From SXOA01 sp051004015 (lineage in GTDB: Bacteria; Planctomycetota; Planctomycetia; Pirellulales; Pirellulaceae), in NCBI GenBank assembly GCA_051004015.1, contig JBPCKT010000154.1, positions 1 to 64,000 of the forward strand: 64,000 nucleotides of DNA, read 5' to 3'. The position numbers and the translations under genes are program-made. Of the stretch, positions 43,565 to 51,586 are shown piece by piece. Position 1 is the stretch's first letter. Every line of letters starts with the position of its first letter. The notes beneath the pieces are model-generated. The model saw nothing but the letters and a program-made list of their open reading frames with translations. It did not search any database and was not told where the DNA came from.

Positions 43565-44974
43565 TTACAGTAGCCCATCCTTCCACGGCCCCGTGATGGC
43601 AAACGTGATTCCCGGCGACTGGTGGTTCACGAAGAGCCATTTTCCGTCGGGGCTGAAGGTCGCTCCGGCCCATTCGCCGTCTCGGTAGTCTTTGCCAAAT
43701 CCGTTGTGGGGAGTCTTCGTCAGGTCGATGTTGTTGACGCCGAACACGCAGAGTTTTCCCTCGCGGGTCAGGCATTGCAAACGCATGGGCTCCTTTCCCT
43801 CGCCGTCCTCGCACACCACCAGTCCGCCGCGCGGGCTGGCGACAATATTATCGGGCATGTTGAGGTCGGCGCTGCTCCGGGATTCGTACACGAGGCGGAG
43901 CTGCTCCACCGCAATGATGTATTCCCAAATCTGGCCTCGCTTCGCGTCCCCGCCGGACTTGGCGGTAAAGAAGACGCGGCCATCCAGGAACCAGCAGCCT
44001 TCCAGCCCGCCGAAGGCGGAGCCGCCCTGCTGTTTGCCTTGCATGAAGACGCCGGCGCTATCGGGTTTGCCGTCCTTGGGATTGGCGGAGTGGGCCAGCT
44101 CGGGGTGCTCAATGTCGACCCAGGCCACATCGAAAGTCTCGCCTGCCTTTCGTCCCGTGCGCGTATCGGGAACCTTCTTCACCTTCATCATCTGCAGCTT
44201 GCCCCCCTCGGCCAAATGCCCCGGCGCACTCGGCAGGAAGCGGTAGAACCCGGCGGCTGATTTGTCTTCGGTTTCGTAGACGATGCCGCTCGTGGGGTCG
44301 ATGGCAATGGCCTCATGCACGAAGCGGCCCATCGCCTTCAGCGGCTGCGGTTCACTGGCGGCCGTCGCGGGCACGTCAAAAATCCAGCCGTGTGTCTTTT
44401 CGTAACTGAATGCTCTTCCCTTGGCGTCTTTCACTCCCGGCTCGTGCAGCGTCTCTTCGCACGTGAGCCAGGTTCCCCAAGGGGTCGGCCCTCCGGCACA
44501 ATTGCGGACGGTGCCGGAAATCGAGCTCCAGGATTTGACGAGCTTTCCCTCTTTCGTGTTGAACACCAGATTCGTGCACCCGCCGGCCGCTTGCGGGTCG
44601 TAGGCAATCTCCGGGCTGCCGAAGGCCTTGCCGCTGCCGTCGACCTCGTGATTGCGGCAGAGAGTGACCGTGTTTGCATCGCTGGCAATGACCGCCATGC
44701 CATCGTGCATGGCGGGCGTGATGCCTCCTTCGGTCAGCTTGTCCTTCTCCCAGCCGAAGGTGAGGTACTCGAAGCCTTCCGGCAGTTGAATGAGCGGCAG
44801 GCCGGTGATTTTGTCCTTGACCGGGGCGAGCTTGCCGAAGTCGGTGGCATGGCGAGCCTTTTCATCGGCTCGACGACGAGCAGCAAAGCTTTCGAACGGA
44901 GCGGCAAAAGCGGCACCGCCGAGCAAAGCGGCAGAGGAATGTAGGAACGAGCGGCGAGAGGATGGGTGGGGCAT
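43565..44974 (-). CDS. Tat-exported PhoX-family (DUF839) protein
   Basis: 469 aa. Twin-arginine signal (SRRSFLHSSAALLGGAAFA). PhoX/DUF839 features: EGFEYLTFGWEKDKLTEG, NHEVDGSGKAFG, GGPTPWGTWLTCEETLH (conserved CEE motif), AIDPTSGIVYETEDKSAAGFYRFLP, DNIVASPRGGLVVCEDG, FSPDGKWLFVNHQSPG. Family members are calcium-activated alkaline phosphatases or related beta-propeller hydrolases. Which substrate this one uses is unknown. Confidence 0.88.
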   Translation of the reverse strand: MPHPSSRRSFLHSSAALLGGAAFAAPFESFAARRRADEKARHATDFGKLAPVKDKITGLPLIQLPEGFEYLTFGWEKDKLTEGGITPAMHDGMAVIASDANTVTLCRNHEVDGSGKAFGSPEIAYDPQAAGGCTNLVFNTKEGKLVKSWSSISGTVRNCAGGPTPWGTWLTCEETLHEPGVKDAKGRAFSYEKTHGWIFDVPATAASEPQPLKAMGRFVHEAIAIDPTSGIVYETEDKSAAGFYRFLPSAPGHLAEGGKLQMMKVKKVPDTRTGRKAGETFDVAWVDIEHPELAHSANPKDGKPDSAGVFMQGKQQGGSAFGGLEGCWFLDGRVFFTAKSGGDAKRGQIWEYIIAVEQLRLVYESRSSADLNMPDNIVASPRGGLVVCEDGEGKEPMRLQCLTREGKLCVFGVNNIDLTKTPHNGFGKDYRDGEWAGATFSPDGKWLFVNHQSPGITFAITGPWKDGLL

Positions 44975-45010
44975 GGGAATCTCTTTGGAGACTGGTTACG
45001 GTTTCTTTTC

Positions 45011-45040
45011 TGGGCAGGCTGGAAGCCTACCCCACTTTCT
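45011..45040. repeat. GGGGTAGGCTTCCAGCC-type dispersed repeat, copy A
   Basis: 30 bases that match copy B at 48144-48173 in 27 positions. In the minus-strand sense they read AGAAAGTGGGGTAGGC and on. The end of the aminotransferase gene (codons for Lys-Val-Gly and TAG) lies inside it. Confidence 0.85.
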
Positions 45041-46415
45041 TACCCACCTCGGCGAAGATTCGGTGCATCACCTCCAAGTACTCCTCTGCCTCGGCGACCG
45101 GCATCACCAGCGGCGGGCTGACGCGGATGACTTTGCCGGCGAGGGGGCCGAGGAGGTGGATGGCCCGGCCCTCGGCATCGCCGCGATAGCAGGCTTCCAC
45201 GCAGGCTTTGGCGACGGCATCGGCGGAAGTGCTGCCGATGGGGGCGCATTCGATTCCCCAGACAACTCCTTCACCGCGAATGTGGGCGACGGTGGAAAGG
45301 TCCGTGAGCTTGAGCAGCCCTTTTTCGATGACAGCCGAGAGCTTCTTGGCCTGCCCCATCACGTCGCCGCTCTCGTATTCGTCCAGCGTGGCCAGGACGG
45401 CGGCGCTGGCGAGGGGGTTGGCGCTCCAGGTGTCGCTGGCTTCGCCGTAGTGCATGTTGGCGAACAGGTCCGCGCGGCCGACGGCGGCACTGACGGGGAC
45501 GCCGTTGCCCAGCCCCTTGCCGAGAACCACGATGTCGGGCTCCACGCCGTATTCCGTGAAGGCGAACAGCGAGCCCGTGCGGCCGAAGTTGGCCTGCACC
45601 TCGTCGAAGATGAAGGCAATGTCGTGCTCGCGGCAGAAGCGGGCCAGGAGCTGGATGTATTCCTTCTGCGGATGAAAGCTGCCGCCGCCGCCGAGGTAGG
45701 GCTCGGTGATGAGGGCGCAGATTTTGTTGCCATGCTCCGCCCAGTGCCGGCGCAGCTCTTCTTCATAGGGGGCCAAGTTGATCGGCTCGCGGCGGCGGGC
45801 GACGTTGATGCATTCTTCCCGCGGAAAGCTGAGGAACTTGACCCGCGAGTCCCGCTCGGCATCCTGCTCGCTGCCGGTCACCGCCCCGGCCAGCCCCTTC
45901 TTGCCGTGAAAGCCATACCGGGTACTCAAAATCATTTGCTCCCCCGGCCGGCGGTCCATCGCGGCCCAGAGCGCCTTCTGAATCGCCTCGCTCCCGCTGG
46001 CCGCCCACAGCACCTGCTCGCACTTCTTGCCGCCGGGTTGCTTCTGCATCAGGGCCACCAGCCGCTCGGTCGCCTGCGTCTCGACTTCGGTCACCGCGTT
46101 ATAGCCGTTGAGCGTCACCGCCTCGCAAAATTCCCCGGCCGTCTTCAGCCCTCCGAGGTGCAAAACCTCGATCACCCGCTTCCACCAGCGGCTCGGGTTA
46201 TGCCCCAGGTTCATCACCAGCACCCCCGACGAAAAATCCGCCAGCTTCCGCCCCTCCGGCGTCCAGTGATACGACCCCGCGCTCTTCGCCAGCACCGCCA
46301 GGCTCGGCGTAAACGTCCGCAGCGCATGCGGCTCCACCTTCGCCAGCCGCCGGCGAATTTCGTTGGAAGCGGCTTCACCGGGATGGGAAATCGGCGTGGG
46401 AATTTCGGCGGGCAT
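45027..46415 (-). CDS. Class III PLP-dependent aminotransferase
   Basis: 462 aa. Fold-type I omega-aminotransferase family: ASGSEAIQKALWAAM (PLP phosphate loop), FDEVQANFGRTG (Asp ligand of the pyridine N), and the Schiff-base Lys in VVLGKGLGNGVPVSA. Also TWSANPLASAAVLATL. Relatives include acetylornithine, 4-aminobutyrate and beta-alanine aminotransferases. Substrate cannot be assigned. Its final three codons and stop come from the repeat at 45011-45040. Confidence 0.88.
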   Translation of the reverse strand: MPAEIPTPISHPGEAASNEIRRRLAKVEPHALRTFTPSLAVLAKSAGSYHWTPEGRKLADFSSGVLVMNLGHNPSRWWKRVIEVLHLGGLKTAGEFCEAVTLNGYNAVTEVETQATERLVALMQKQPGGKKCEQVLWAASGSEAIQKALWAAMDRRPGEQMILSTRYGFHGKKGLAGAVTGSEQDAERDSRVKFLSFPREECINVARRREPINLAPYEEELRRHWAEHGNKICALITEPYLGGGGSFHPQKEYIQLLARFCREHDIAFIFDEVQANFGRTGSLFAFTEYGVEPDIVVLGKGLGNGVPVSAAVGRADLFANMHYGEASDTWSANPLASAAVLATLDEYESGDVMGQAKKLSAVIEKGLLKLTDLSTVAHIRGEGVVWGIECAPIGSTSADAVAKACVEACYRGDAEGRAIHLLGPLAGKVIRVSPPLVMPVAEAEEYLEVMHRIFAEVGKKVG

Positions 46416-46759
46416 GAGCGGGGAGGTTAGAGGTTAGCGGCGAGCGGGGGGCGTCAGCCCCCTGATATTAACGACAATGTACGGCCATGACCATTTGGGA
46501 GGGCATCGCTGATCGATACTGGTAATAACCGACTTCAACCCCCCTGATACTACGGTTTTAATTCATGATTCAAGCTTTCCGTTTTCGGCCAATTCTGGGC
46601 AGATGGTGAATCGGAACCATTTTCGCAACCTGAGTAATCATCACGACTTACGGCGAGGCAACTCATCTCTTTTTGATTCACTTTCGCTCCCAATCTCCCA
46701 AATCTTGATTCACTTTTCGTCACCGAACTAATAACCATCTTTTCAGCTCCTTGTTTCCT

Positions 46760-46839
46760 CCTCTGCGACCCCCGCGTCTCCGCGTGATGCCACTCTTCCA
46801 AGTCAGGAACATCACGCAGAGGCGCAGAGCTCGCAAAGG
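46760..46839. repeat. CTCTGCG...GCGTGATG hairpin repeat, copy A
   Basis: Arms 46760-46789 and 46810-46839 are inverted repeats matching at 24 of 30 positions with a 20-base loop. The same design recurs at 49530-49606. Confidence 0.8.
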
Positions 46840-47067
46840 TTGAGATCCAGAGCCAGCGCGCACCGCCAGCAGGGCTCCGTTTCCGGTTACATGTACAATT
46901 GTAACATAACAATCGTCGTTTTCCAAGCCCCCGGCCAGATTTTTTGGCAAGTTTCTCCTCGGCCATGCCTGGCGTCTTGGAAGCCTTTCGGGGAGTTCGG
47001 CCTCGACTTCTGACTCTCGATCAGCCGCAAACTGCGCAGGAGATATTTAGCCCGGCGGCAGGTAACG

Positions 47068-47073
47068 TATAAT
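47068..47073 (+). promoter_or_regulatory. Candidate -10 element for the vapBC pair
   Basis: A perfect TATAAT ends 40 bases before the antitoxin ATG. The expected -35 position (atttag) is poor, so confidence is modest. Confidence 0.35.
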
Positions 47074-47113
47074 GGATGAGTCGCCCAACTCCCACCTCCG
47101 CAGGCACGGACCC

Positions 47114-47344
47114 ATGACTACCCTCCTCATTGACGACGAGCTCGGACAGCGTGCCCGGCTGGCGGCGGAGTGCCAAGGCAAGACCCTTGATCAATTCGTG
47201 GGTGACGTACTCCGTCAGGCAGTTGCCGGAAAGGAAATTCAGATCGGATCGCGAAACGGCTTGCCCGTCGTTCTCGTGCCGCCGGGAACCCCAATTATTC
47301 AACCTGCCGATGTCGCTCGCGCTTTGGCGGAGGATGATCTTTGA
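47114..47344 (+). CDS. VapB-like antitoxin
   Basis: 76 aa from the ATG at 47114. A small protein with an N-terminal strand-helix-helix pattern (MTTLLIDDELGQRARLAAE, then KTLDQFVGDVLRQAV), as in ribbon-helix-helix antitoxins, and a C-terminal tail (NGLPVVLVPPGTP; ADVARALAEDD) likely to wrap the toxin. Its stop overlaps the toxin start (TTGA). It should repress its own promoter and neutralise the PIN toxin. Confidence 0.75.
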   Translation: MTTLLIDDELGQRARLAAECQGKTLDQFVGDVLRQAVAGKEIQIGSRNGLPVVLVPPGTPIIQPADVARALAEDDL

Positions 47345-47772
47345 TTTCCCTTCCCGATGTCAACGTCCTCTTGGCTTTGACCTGGGCCAACCACGTGCAT
47401 CACGACGCGGCGCACCGCTGGTTCTCGACCGCGTCTCCAGCAGGATGGGCGACCAATATCTTTACTCAATCCGGTTTTGTGCGCCTGTCCCTCAATCCCA
47501 AGATTGTGGGCATTTCGATCAACGCCAACACGTCCTTGGAACTGCTCAAGAAACTGGTGGAAAAACCGGAGCACCGTTTTCTGGATTCGTGTCCACCGCT
47601 TACGTCAACTCCCTTTGGAGAACTCTCGCCAAGAATCAGAGGCTACCGTCAAACACCGGATGCAATCCTGCTCCATTATGCGCGAGCCCACATGGCAAAG
47701 TTGGTTACTTTTGATCAAGGAGTTTCCAGCCTTTCGCCATGGGCTGAAAATGTGGAATGTCTTGCTCCGTAA
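47341..47772 (+). CDS. VapC-like PIN-domain toxin
   Basis: 143 aa with a TTG start overlapping the antitoxin stop. PIN-domain acidic residues: D6 (LPDVNVLLALTW), D107 (TPDAILLHYARAH) and D125 (LVTFDQGV), with TQSGFVRLS in place of the usual second Glu motif, a variant known in one VapC subgroup. It would be an RNase that halts translation. Together with the upstream gene it forms a type II toxin-antitoxin pair. Confidence 0.82.
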   Translation: MISLPDVNVLLALTWANHVHHDAAHRWFSTASPAGWATNIFTQSGFVRLSLNPKIVGISINANTSLELLKKLVEKPEHRFLDSCPPLTSTPFGELSPRIRGYRQTPDAILLHYARAHMAKLVTFDQGVSSLSPWAENVECLAP

Positions 47773-47860
47773 TCGCCACTATCAATTCTCCGCCGCCGGT
47801 TTCGAAATCTTGCTCTGCCGGGCTGAACGCGACACTCCACGACTTAAGGACGGGTGCCAC

Positions 47861-48127
47861 TTAATTGTGTGCTCTGAGTCTCAAAAGCACGACTCGCAAA
47901 AATACGAACAGGACTACGAGTTCGATAAGGATCAATGCAGGAGGCAGAAATAGCCCGATGTAGAACGACCATTCTGCTGCGAGCCTACTTTCCGGCCACC
48001 GGCTTTCGATCTTGTCGCGAATTACCCCGCTTACCCAGAGTGGCCAACAAGCCGGCAAAGCAACGGCAACTCCCGCATAAATGAGCAACTGGGTCCACCA
48101 CGGAATCTTTTCTGGCTCATATTCCAT
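47861..48127 (-). CDS. Small two-helix membrane protein
   Basis: 88 aa from an ATG. Hydrophobic helices at about 10-31 (WWTQLLIYAGVAVALPACW) and about 53-80 (FYIGLFLPPALILIELVVLFVFL), with a basic loop and tail. No family recognised. It is followed after 32 bases, on the same strand upstream side, by the oxidoreductase gene end; the two are not clearly an operon. Confidence 0.6.
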   Translation of the reverse strand: MEYEPEKIPWWTQLLIYAGVAVALPACWPLWVSGVIRDKIESRWPESRLAAEWSFYIGLFLPPALILIELVVLFVFLRVVLLRLRAHN

Positions 48128-48143
48128 TGCCGTTCTTTCTGTC

Positions 48144-48173
48144 TTGGCAAGCTGGAGGCCTACCCCACTTTCT
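48144..48173. repeat. GGGGTAGGCTTCCAGCC-type dispersed repeat, copy B
   Basis: 27/30 identical to copy A at 45011-45040. Contains the last codons (Lys-Val-Gly) and TAG stop of the oxidoreductase gene in the minus-strand sense. Confidence 0.85.
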
Positions 48174-49452
48174 CATTCACCCGTCCAGCATACAGCACCT
48201 CCGCCTCTGCCTTGCCCGGCGGGAGGAGGACGAGGCCGCCGAGGGGGTGGTCGATTTCCACGAGGCAGTTAGGGGTGCCGGCGGCGTGGCGGGTGAGGAT
48301 GGCTTCCATGGCCTGGACGGCGGCGACGGTTTGGCGGTCGGTGGAGAGGTCGTTGTAGGCCAGGCGGCGGGCCGCGGTGAGCCGCTCGGGGCGGCTGGCG
48401 GAGGGGCCGCCGAATTCCACGGTGGCGACTTCGCGGACGAACCGCTCCAGCACTTCCACGCCGTAGCCCCGCTGGCTCCGCTCCCCCCACGGCTCCAGGA
48501 AGGTGCCGTTGTAGTGGTTGTTCATGTTGATTTTGCGGGTCAGCGGCGTGCGGCCTTCGACCGTGCATTCCACCCCCCGCTTGCGGCTGTGGCAGTTCCA
48601 GACGCCGTTGTCGAAGCGGAACTGCACCTCCTGGTCGACGTAGCCGGGGAAGTTGTCGGGGGTGACCCAACTGGTGTGGATGTCGAACGCCGCCTGCCGC
48701 TGATCGGCATATTCATAGATGAGGCGGAGCTGGGTTGAATCCCAGGTCGGCCCATCGGGCGGGCCGACAATCCCCCGCTGGCCGGTGCAGGCCACGCTGG
48801 AGAGCCGCCCGCCGAAGGTGAAATCGATGAGCTTGATGTAATGCACGGCGACGTAGGTCCCGGGGTTGCGGCCGGCAATCCACTCCGCGAACTGCCCCGT
48901 GGCAATGCTCTTGGGCTCCAGCAGCGTGCAGTAGCCCGTGTTGACATGCGAAAGCTCGCCATCCGCCACCAACGTGCGAAGCTTTTTGTGATCGGGGTCG
49001 AGCAGCTTGTGATAGACGACCTTGGCGAGCACGTTTTGTTGCACGGCGAGCGCGGATAATTCATCCAGCTCCTGGAGCGTCAGCACCGACGGCTTTTCGA
49101 TGAGGACATGCTTGCCCGCAAGAATCGCCGCCTTCGCCGCGGAGAAATGCCGGTCATCCGGAGTCGCCACGCAGACGAAATCAACACCGCTGCTCAGCAG
49201 TTGGCCGATGGAATCGGGTTCCTTGAAGCTCTCGAATTGCGCGATTCTGTCTCCGGCCGAATTTCGATACGCCTCCGCCCGGCGGCCGGTGCGGCTCGCT
49301 ACGGCAGCGAGCTTCACCTCGCAGACGCCGAACGCCTTGTCGTAGATGCCGCCTTGCTGATGCGCCCGCTCGAAGAACGGGCGGTAGGTCTCGTCAAAGA
49401 TCATCCCCAGGCCGACCATGCCGGCGCGGAGAGAGTGGAAAGAGGATCGCAT
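48160..49452 (-). CDS. Gfo/Idh/MocA-family oxidoreductase
   Basis: 430 aa from the ATG at 49452; an upstream ATG at 49488 is possible. NAD(P)-binding Rossmann fold opens AGMVGLGMIFDETYRPFF (GxGxxF variant), with VDFVCVATPDDRHFSAAKAAILAGKHVLIEKPS giving the family catalytic Lys in EKP. The C-terminal alpha/beta domain follows. Usually acts on sugars or inositols. It ends inside a dispersed repeat shared with the aminotransferase gene. Confidence 0.88.
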   Translation of the reverse strand: MRSSFHSLRAGMVGLGMIFDETYRPFFERAHQQGGIYDKAFGVCEVKLAAVASRTGRRAEAYRNSAGDRIAQFESFKEPDSIGQLLSSGVDFVCVATPDDRHFSAAKAAILAGKHVLIEKPSVLTLQELDELSALAVQQNVLAKVVYHKLLDPDHKKLRTLVADGELSHVNTGYCTLLEPKSIATGQFAEWIAGRNPGTYVAVHYIKLIDFTFGGRLSSVACTGQRGIVGPPDGPTWDSTQLRLIYEYADQRQAAFDIHTSWVTPDNFPGYVDQEVQFRFDNGVWNCHSRKRGVECTVEGRTPLTRKINMNNHYNGTFLEPWGERSQRGYGVEVLERFVREVATVEFGGPSASRPERLTAARRLAYNDLSTDRQTVAAVQAMEAILTRHAAGTPNCLVEIDHPLGGLVLLPPGKAEAEVLYAGRVNEKVG

Positions 49453-49529
49453 GAGCGGAGCCGTCCGGCAAGATTGGAAACGGGTCATTATACGGAGTGG
49501 CAGTCATTGGGTTAGTCGCCGACCAAAAT

Positions 49530-49606
49530 CTCTGCGGTCTCCGCGCCTCTGCGTGATGCCTGCCTTTTTCCGGAGAGCATCACGCAGAGGCGCGAAGCAC
49601 GCAGAG
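49530..49606. repeat. CTCTGCG...GCGTGATG hairpin repeat, copy B
   Basis: Arms 49530-49559 and 49577-49606 match as inverted repeats at 27 of 30 positions, loop 17 bases. Same family as 46760-46839. Confidence 0.85.
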
Positions 49607-49693
49607 GAAGACTGGAGAGAGTACGTCAGTCATTGACCGTGTGGCGGTTCTCTTGAATACTCGTCTGCTGGACCAACTCCAACGTTCCCTCAA

Positions 49694-49764
49694 GGGGTCG
49701 GGAGTCTTTCGCGTCGATACTTGTACGCAATGGATAGTCAGTGACGCGAAAGACTCCCGACCCC
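49694..49764. repeat. 22-bp perfect inverted repeat overlapping the MATE gene start
   Basis: Left arm 49694-49715 and right arm 49743-49764 are exact reverse complements of 22 bases with a 27-base spacer. The GTG start of the MATE gene (49741) and its next codons lie in the right arm. Confidence 0.9.
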
Positions 49765-51168
49765 GAGCAGCCCTTGAACCCAGAAACTCCTCTCCTCGCC
49801 GGCACGCTTCGTCCGCTGTTCGCGGTGGCTTTGCCGGTGATGGCGGAGGAGTCGCTCAATTTGCTGGTGGGGTATACGGACTGGTATCTGGCGGGGCATT
49901 TTTTGCCGGGCGAATCCCCAAAGGCGGCGATGGGGTTGATGTCGTATGTGCTGTGGATCCTGCCGACGCTGTTTTCGCTGATTTCGATTGGGGCGATGGC
50001 CCTGGTCGCCCGCTTCGTCGGGGCGGGAATGCGGAAGGAGGCCAGCCACGTCGTCAACCAGGCAATGCTGCTGGGAGTGGTGGCTGCGGGAATCGGGATT
50101 TTCTTCTTCCTGATTGGCGGCCAGTGGTTCGTCGCCGCCATGCAATTGGAACCCGAGGCGGCTGAGCTGGCGCTGCGGTATATCCGCATCATGACGCCGG
50201 CCATTCCCGCCATCATGCTCGAGCAGATCGGTTCGGCCTGTCTGCGAGGGTCCGGGGACGCCGTCACCGGGCTCATCGCCCGCGTGGTGCTCAATGCGGT
50301 CAACATGTTCCTGGCGACGGTATTCGTCACCGGCTGGGGGCCATTTCCCAACCTCGGCTGGGATGGGCTGGCGATTGGAACGGCGACCGGCCACTCGATT
50401 GGCGGGCTCATCATCCTGGGAATGCTACTTCGCGGACGCAACGGAATGAAGTTGCAACTCGGCTGGCCCCGGCCCGACGGCGCGATCATCCGCCGGCTGC
50501 TGCGGATCGGCCTGCCCGGCGGGTTTGATGCAACATCCGTTGTGTTTTGCCATCTGATCTATGTCTCCATCATCAACGCCCTCGGCACGGAGGCTACCGC
50601 CACGCACGGCCTGGCTTTGCAGATCGAAGCCCTCGCCTATCTCCCCGGCTCGGCCTTCCATGTCGCTGCCGCGACCCTGTCTGGCCAAGCCCTCGGCGCA
50701 GGTGAGCCGCTGCGGGCGGTCCGCTCCGTCACCACGGCGGCGATGTGCGGCGTGGTGGTAATGTCTCTCGCAGGATTGCTGTTCTACTTCGCCGGAGAGC
50801 ATCTCGCCCAGTTCTTCATCGGCCATCCCACGGACCTGACGCGGCACGCCGGCGACCTCCTCAAAATCGTCGCCTGCGGCTGTCCCGCGCTGGCGCTGCT
50901 CAACGTCCTCACCGGCGGCCTCCGCGGCAGTGGCGACACGCGCGTTCCGCTCGCCATCACGTTCATCGGGCTCGTCGGCATCCGCATTCCGCTGGCCTGC
51001 TTCCTTGCCTGGGACCAGATTCCGCTACCGTTCACCGAAACCAGCCTTCGCGGACTTGGCTTCGGCGTCGACGGCGCATGGCTGGCGATGGTCGTGGACG
51101 CCACGGTTCGCAGCCAATTGGTGCTGTGGAGGTTTTGGCAAGGAGGCTGGAAGCACGTGAAGGTTTGA
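49741..51168 (+). CDS. MATE-family multidrug/metabolite exporter
   Basis: 475 aa, 12 membrane helices, in two MATE halves (about 20-240 and 250-470). Family signatures: PVMAEESLNLLVGYTDWYLAGHF, LMSYVLWILPTLFS, ARFVGAGMRKEASHVVNQ, and in the second half EATATHGLALQIEALAYLPG. Expels drugs or metabolites using Na+ or H+ gradients. The start is a GTG with an in-frame TAG two codons upstream; a TTG at 49774 is an alternative. The first ~9 residues (MTRKTPDPE) are encoded by an inverted-repeat arm. Confidence 0.9.
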   Translation: MTRKTPDPEQPLNPETPLLAGTLRPLFAVALPVMAEESLNLLVGYTDWYLAGHFLPGESPKAAMGLMSYVLWILPTLFSLISIGAMALVARFVGAGMRKEASHVVNQAMLLGVVAAGIGIFFFLIGGQWFVAAMQLEPEAAELALRYIRIMTPAIPAIMLEQIGSACLRGSGDAVTGLIARVVLNAVNMFLATVFVTGWGPFPNLGWDGLAIGTATGHSIGGLIILGMLLRGRNGMKLQLGWPRPDGAIIRRLLRIGLPGGFDATSVVFCHLIYVSIINALGTEATATHGLALQIEALAYLPGSAFHVAAATLSGQALGAGEPLRAVRSVTTAAMCGVVVMSLAGLLFYFAGEHLAQFFIGHPTDLTRHAGDLLKIVACGCPALALLNVLTGGLRGSGDTRVPLAITFIGLVGIRIPLACFLAWDQIPLPFTETSLRGLGFGVDGAWLAMVVDATVRSQLVLWRFWQGGWKHVKV

Positions 51169-51230
51169 ATGACGAAATTCGAATGACGAATGGAGGAAAT
51201 GCCCTCCTGAATTCGACATTCGTCATTCGA
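51164..51230. repeat. GAATGACGAA-type repeat with 14-bp inverted repeat
   Basis: tcgaatgacgaatg (51179-51192) is the exact reverse complement of 51217-51230, enclosing a small ggagg/cctcc hairpin. An additional direct unit (tgaatgacgaaat) begins at the MATE stop codon itself (51166-51168). Confidence 0.75.
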
Positions 51231-51277
51231 GCTTCGACATTCTTCCCCTGTCACTCCGCACCGCCTAAAATTACCGA

Positions 51278-51550
51278 ATGCTCCCCCTCAAGCCCGAACG
51301 GCCTGAAATTATTCCTCGCCCCGCCGGCTCCTGGCTCTCCATCGCCCTCGTTGCCGGTTTTGGCATCCTGATGGCCGCGGTCATCAGCATCCTGACGATG
51401 GGGTATTTCCTGTGGATTTTCCTGCTGGCGTTCGTCATTTTTGGCGTCATCGCCTTGCAGTACCTGCTCTGGGGCTATTGGTTCGAACGCATTTACCGCA
51501 GCAATTTGCCGCCCGAGGATGAATTCCCGCCGAGTGGCGAAAAGCTATGA
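51278..51550 (+). CDS. Small two-helix membrane protein
   Basis: 90 aa. Pro-rich N-terminus, then two hydrophobic helices (WLSIALVAGFGILMAAVISI, about 19-38; and FLWIFLLAFVIFGVIALQYL, about 44-63) and a charged tail. Convergent with the cytochrome gene. No family recognised. Confidence 0.65.
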   Translation: MLPLKPERPEIIPRPAGSWLSIALVAGFGILMAAVISILTMGYFLWIFLLAFVIFGVIALQYLLWGYWFERIYRSNLPPEDEFPPSGEKL

Positions 51551-51586
51551 AATGATTCCACTGGGAAGTGCAAATCGTTGGCGAGC

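Larger units (their letters stand above)
46416..47113. other. 698-base intergenic region
   Basis: No supported gene. A 138-codon minus-strand frame at 46550-46966 is low-complexity and built across a palindromic repeat, so it is not called. Contents: a small hairpin at 46447-46462 (gggggc/gccccc), two similar GATTCACTTTTCG-like stretches near 46672 and 46708, the CTCTGCG hairpin repeat at 46760-46839, and a TATAAT at 47068-47073 that may serve the toxin-antitoxin genes. Confidence 0.6.

Noticed and set aside
44790..46430. 546-residue plus-strand frame
   Set aside because: It is antisense to the aminotransferase and PhoX genes, with no domain or signal of its own.
46550..46966. 138-residue minus-strand frame
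   Set aside because: Composition is repeat-driven and it crosses a hairpin repeat; no ribosome site or family.
49626..50489. 287-residue minus-strand frame
   Set aside because: It is antisense to the MATE gene and is built over the inverted repeat; a shadow frame.
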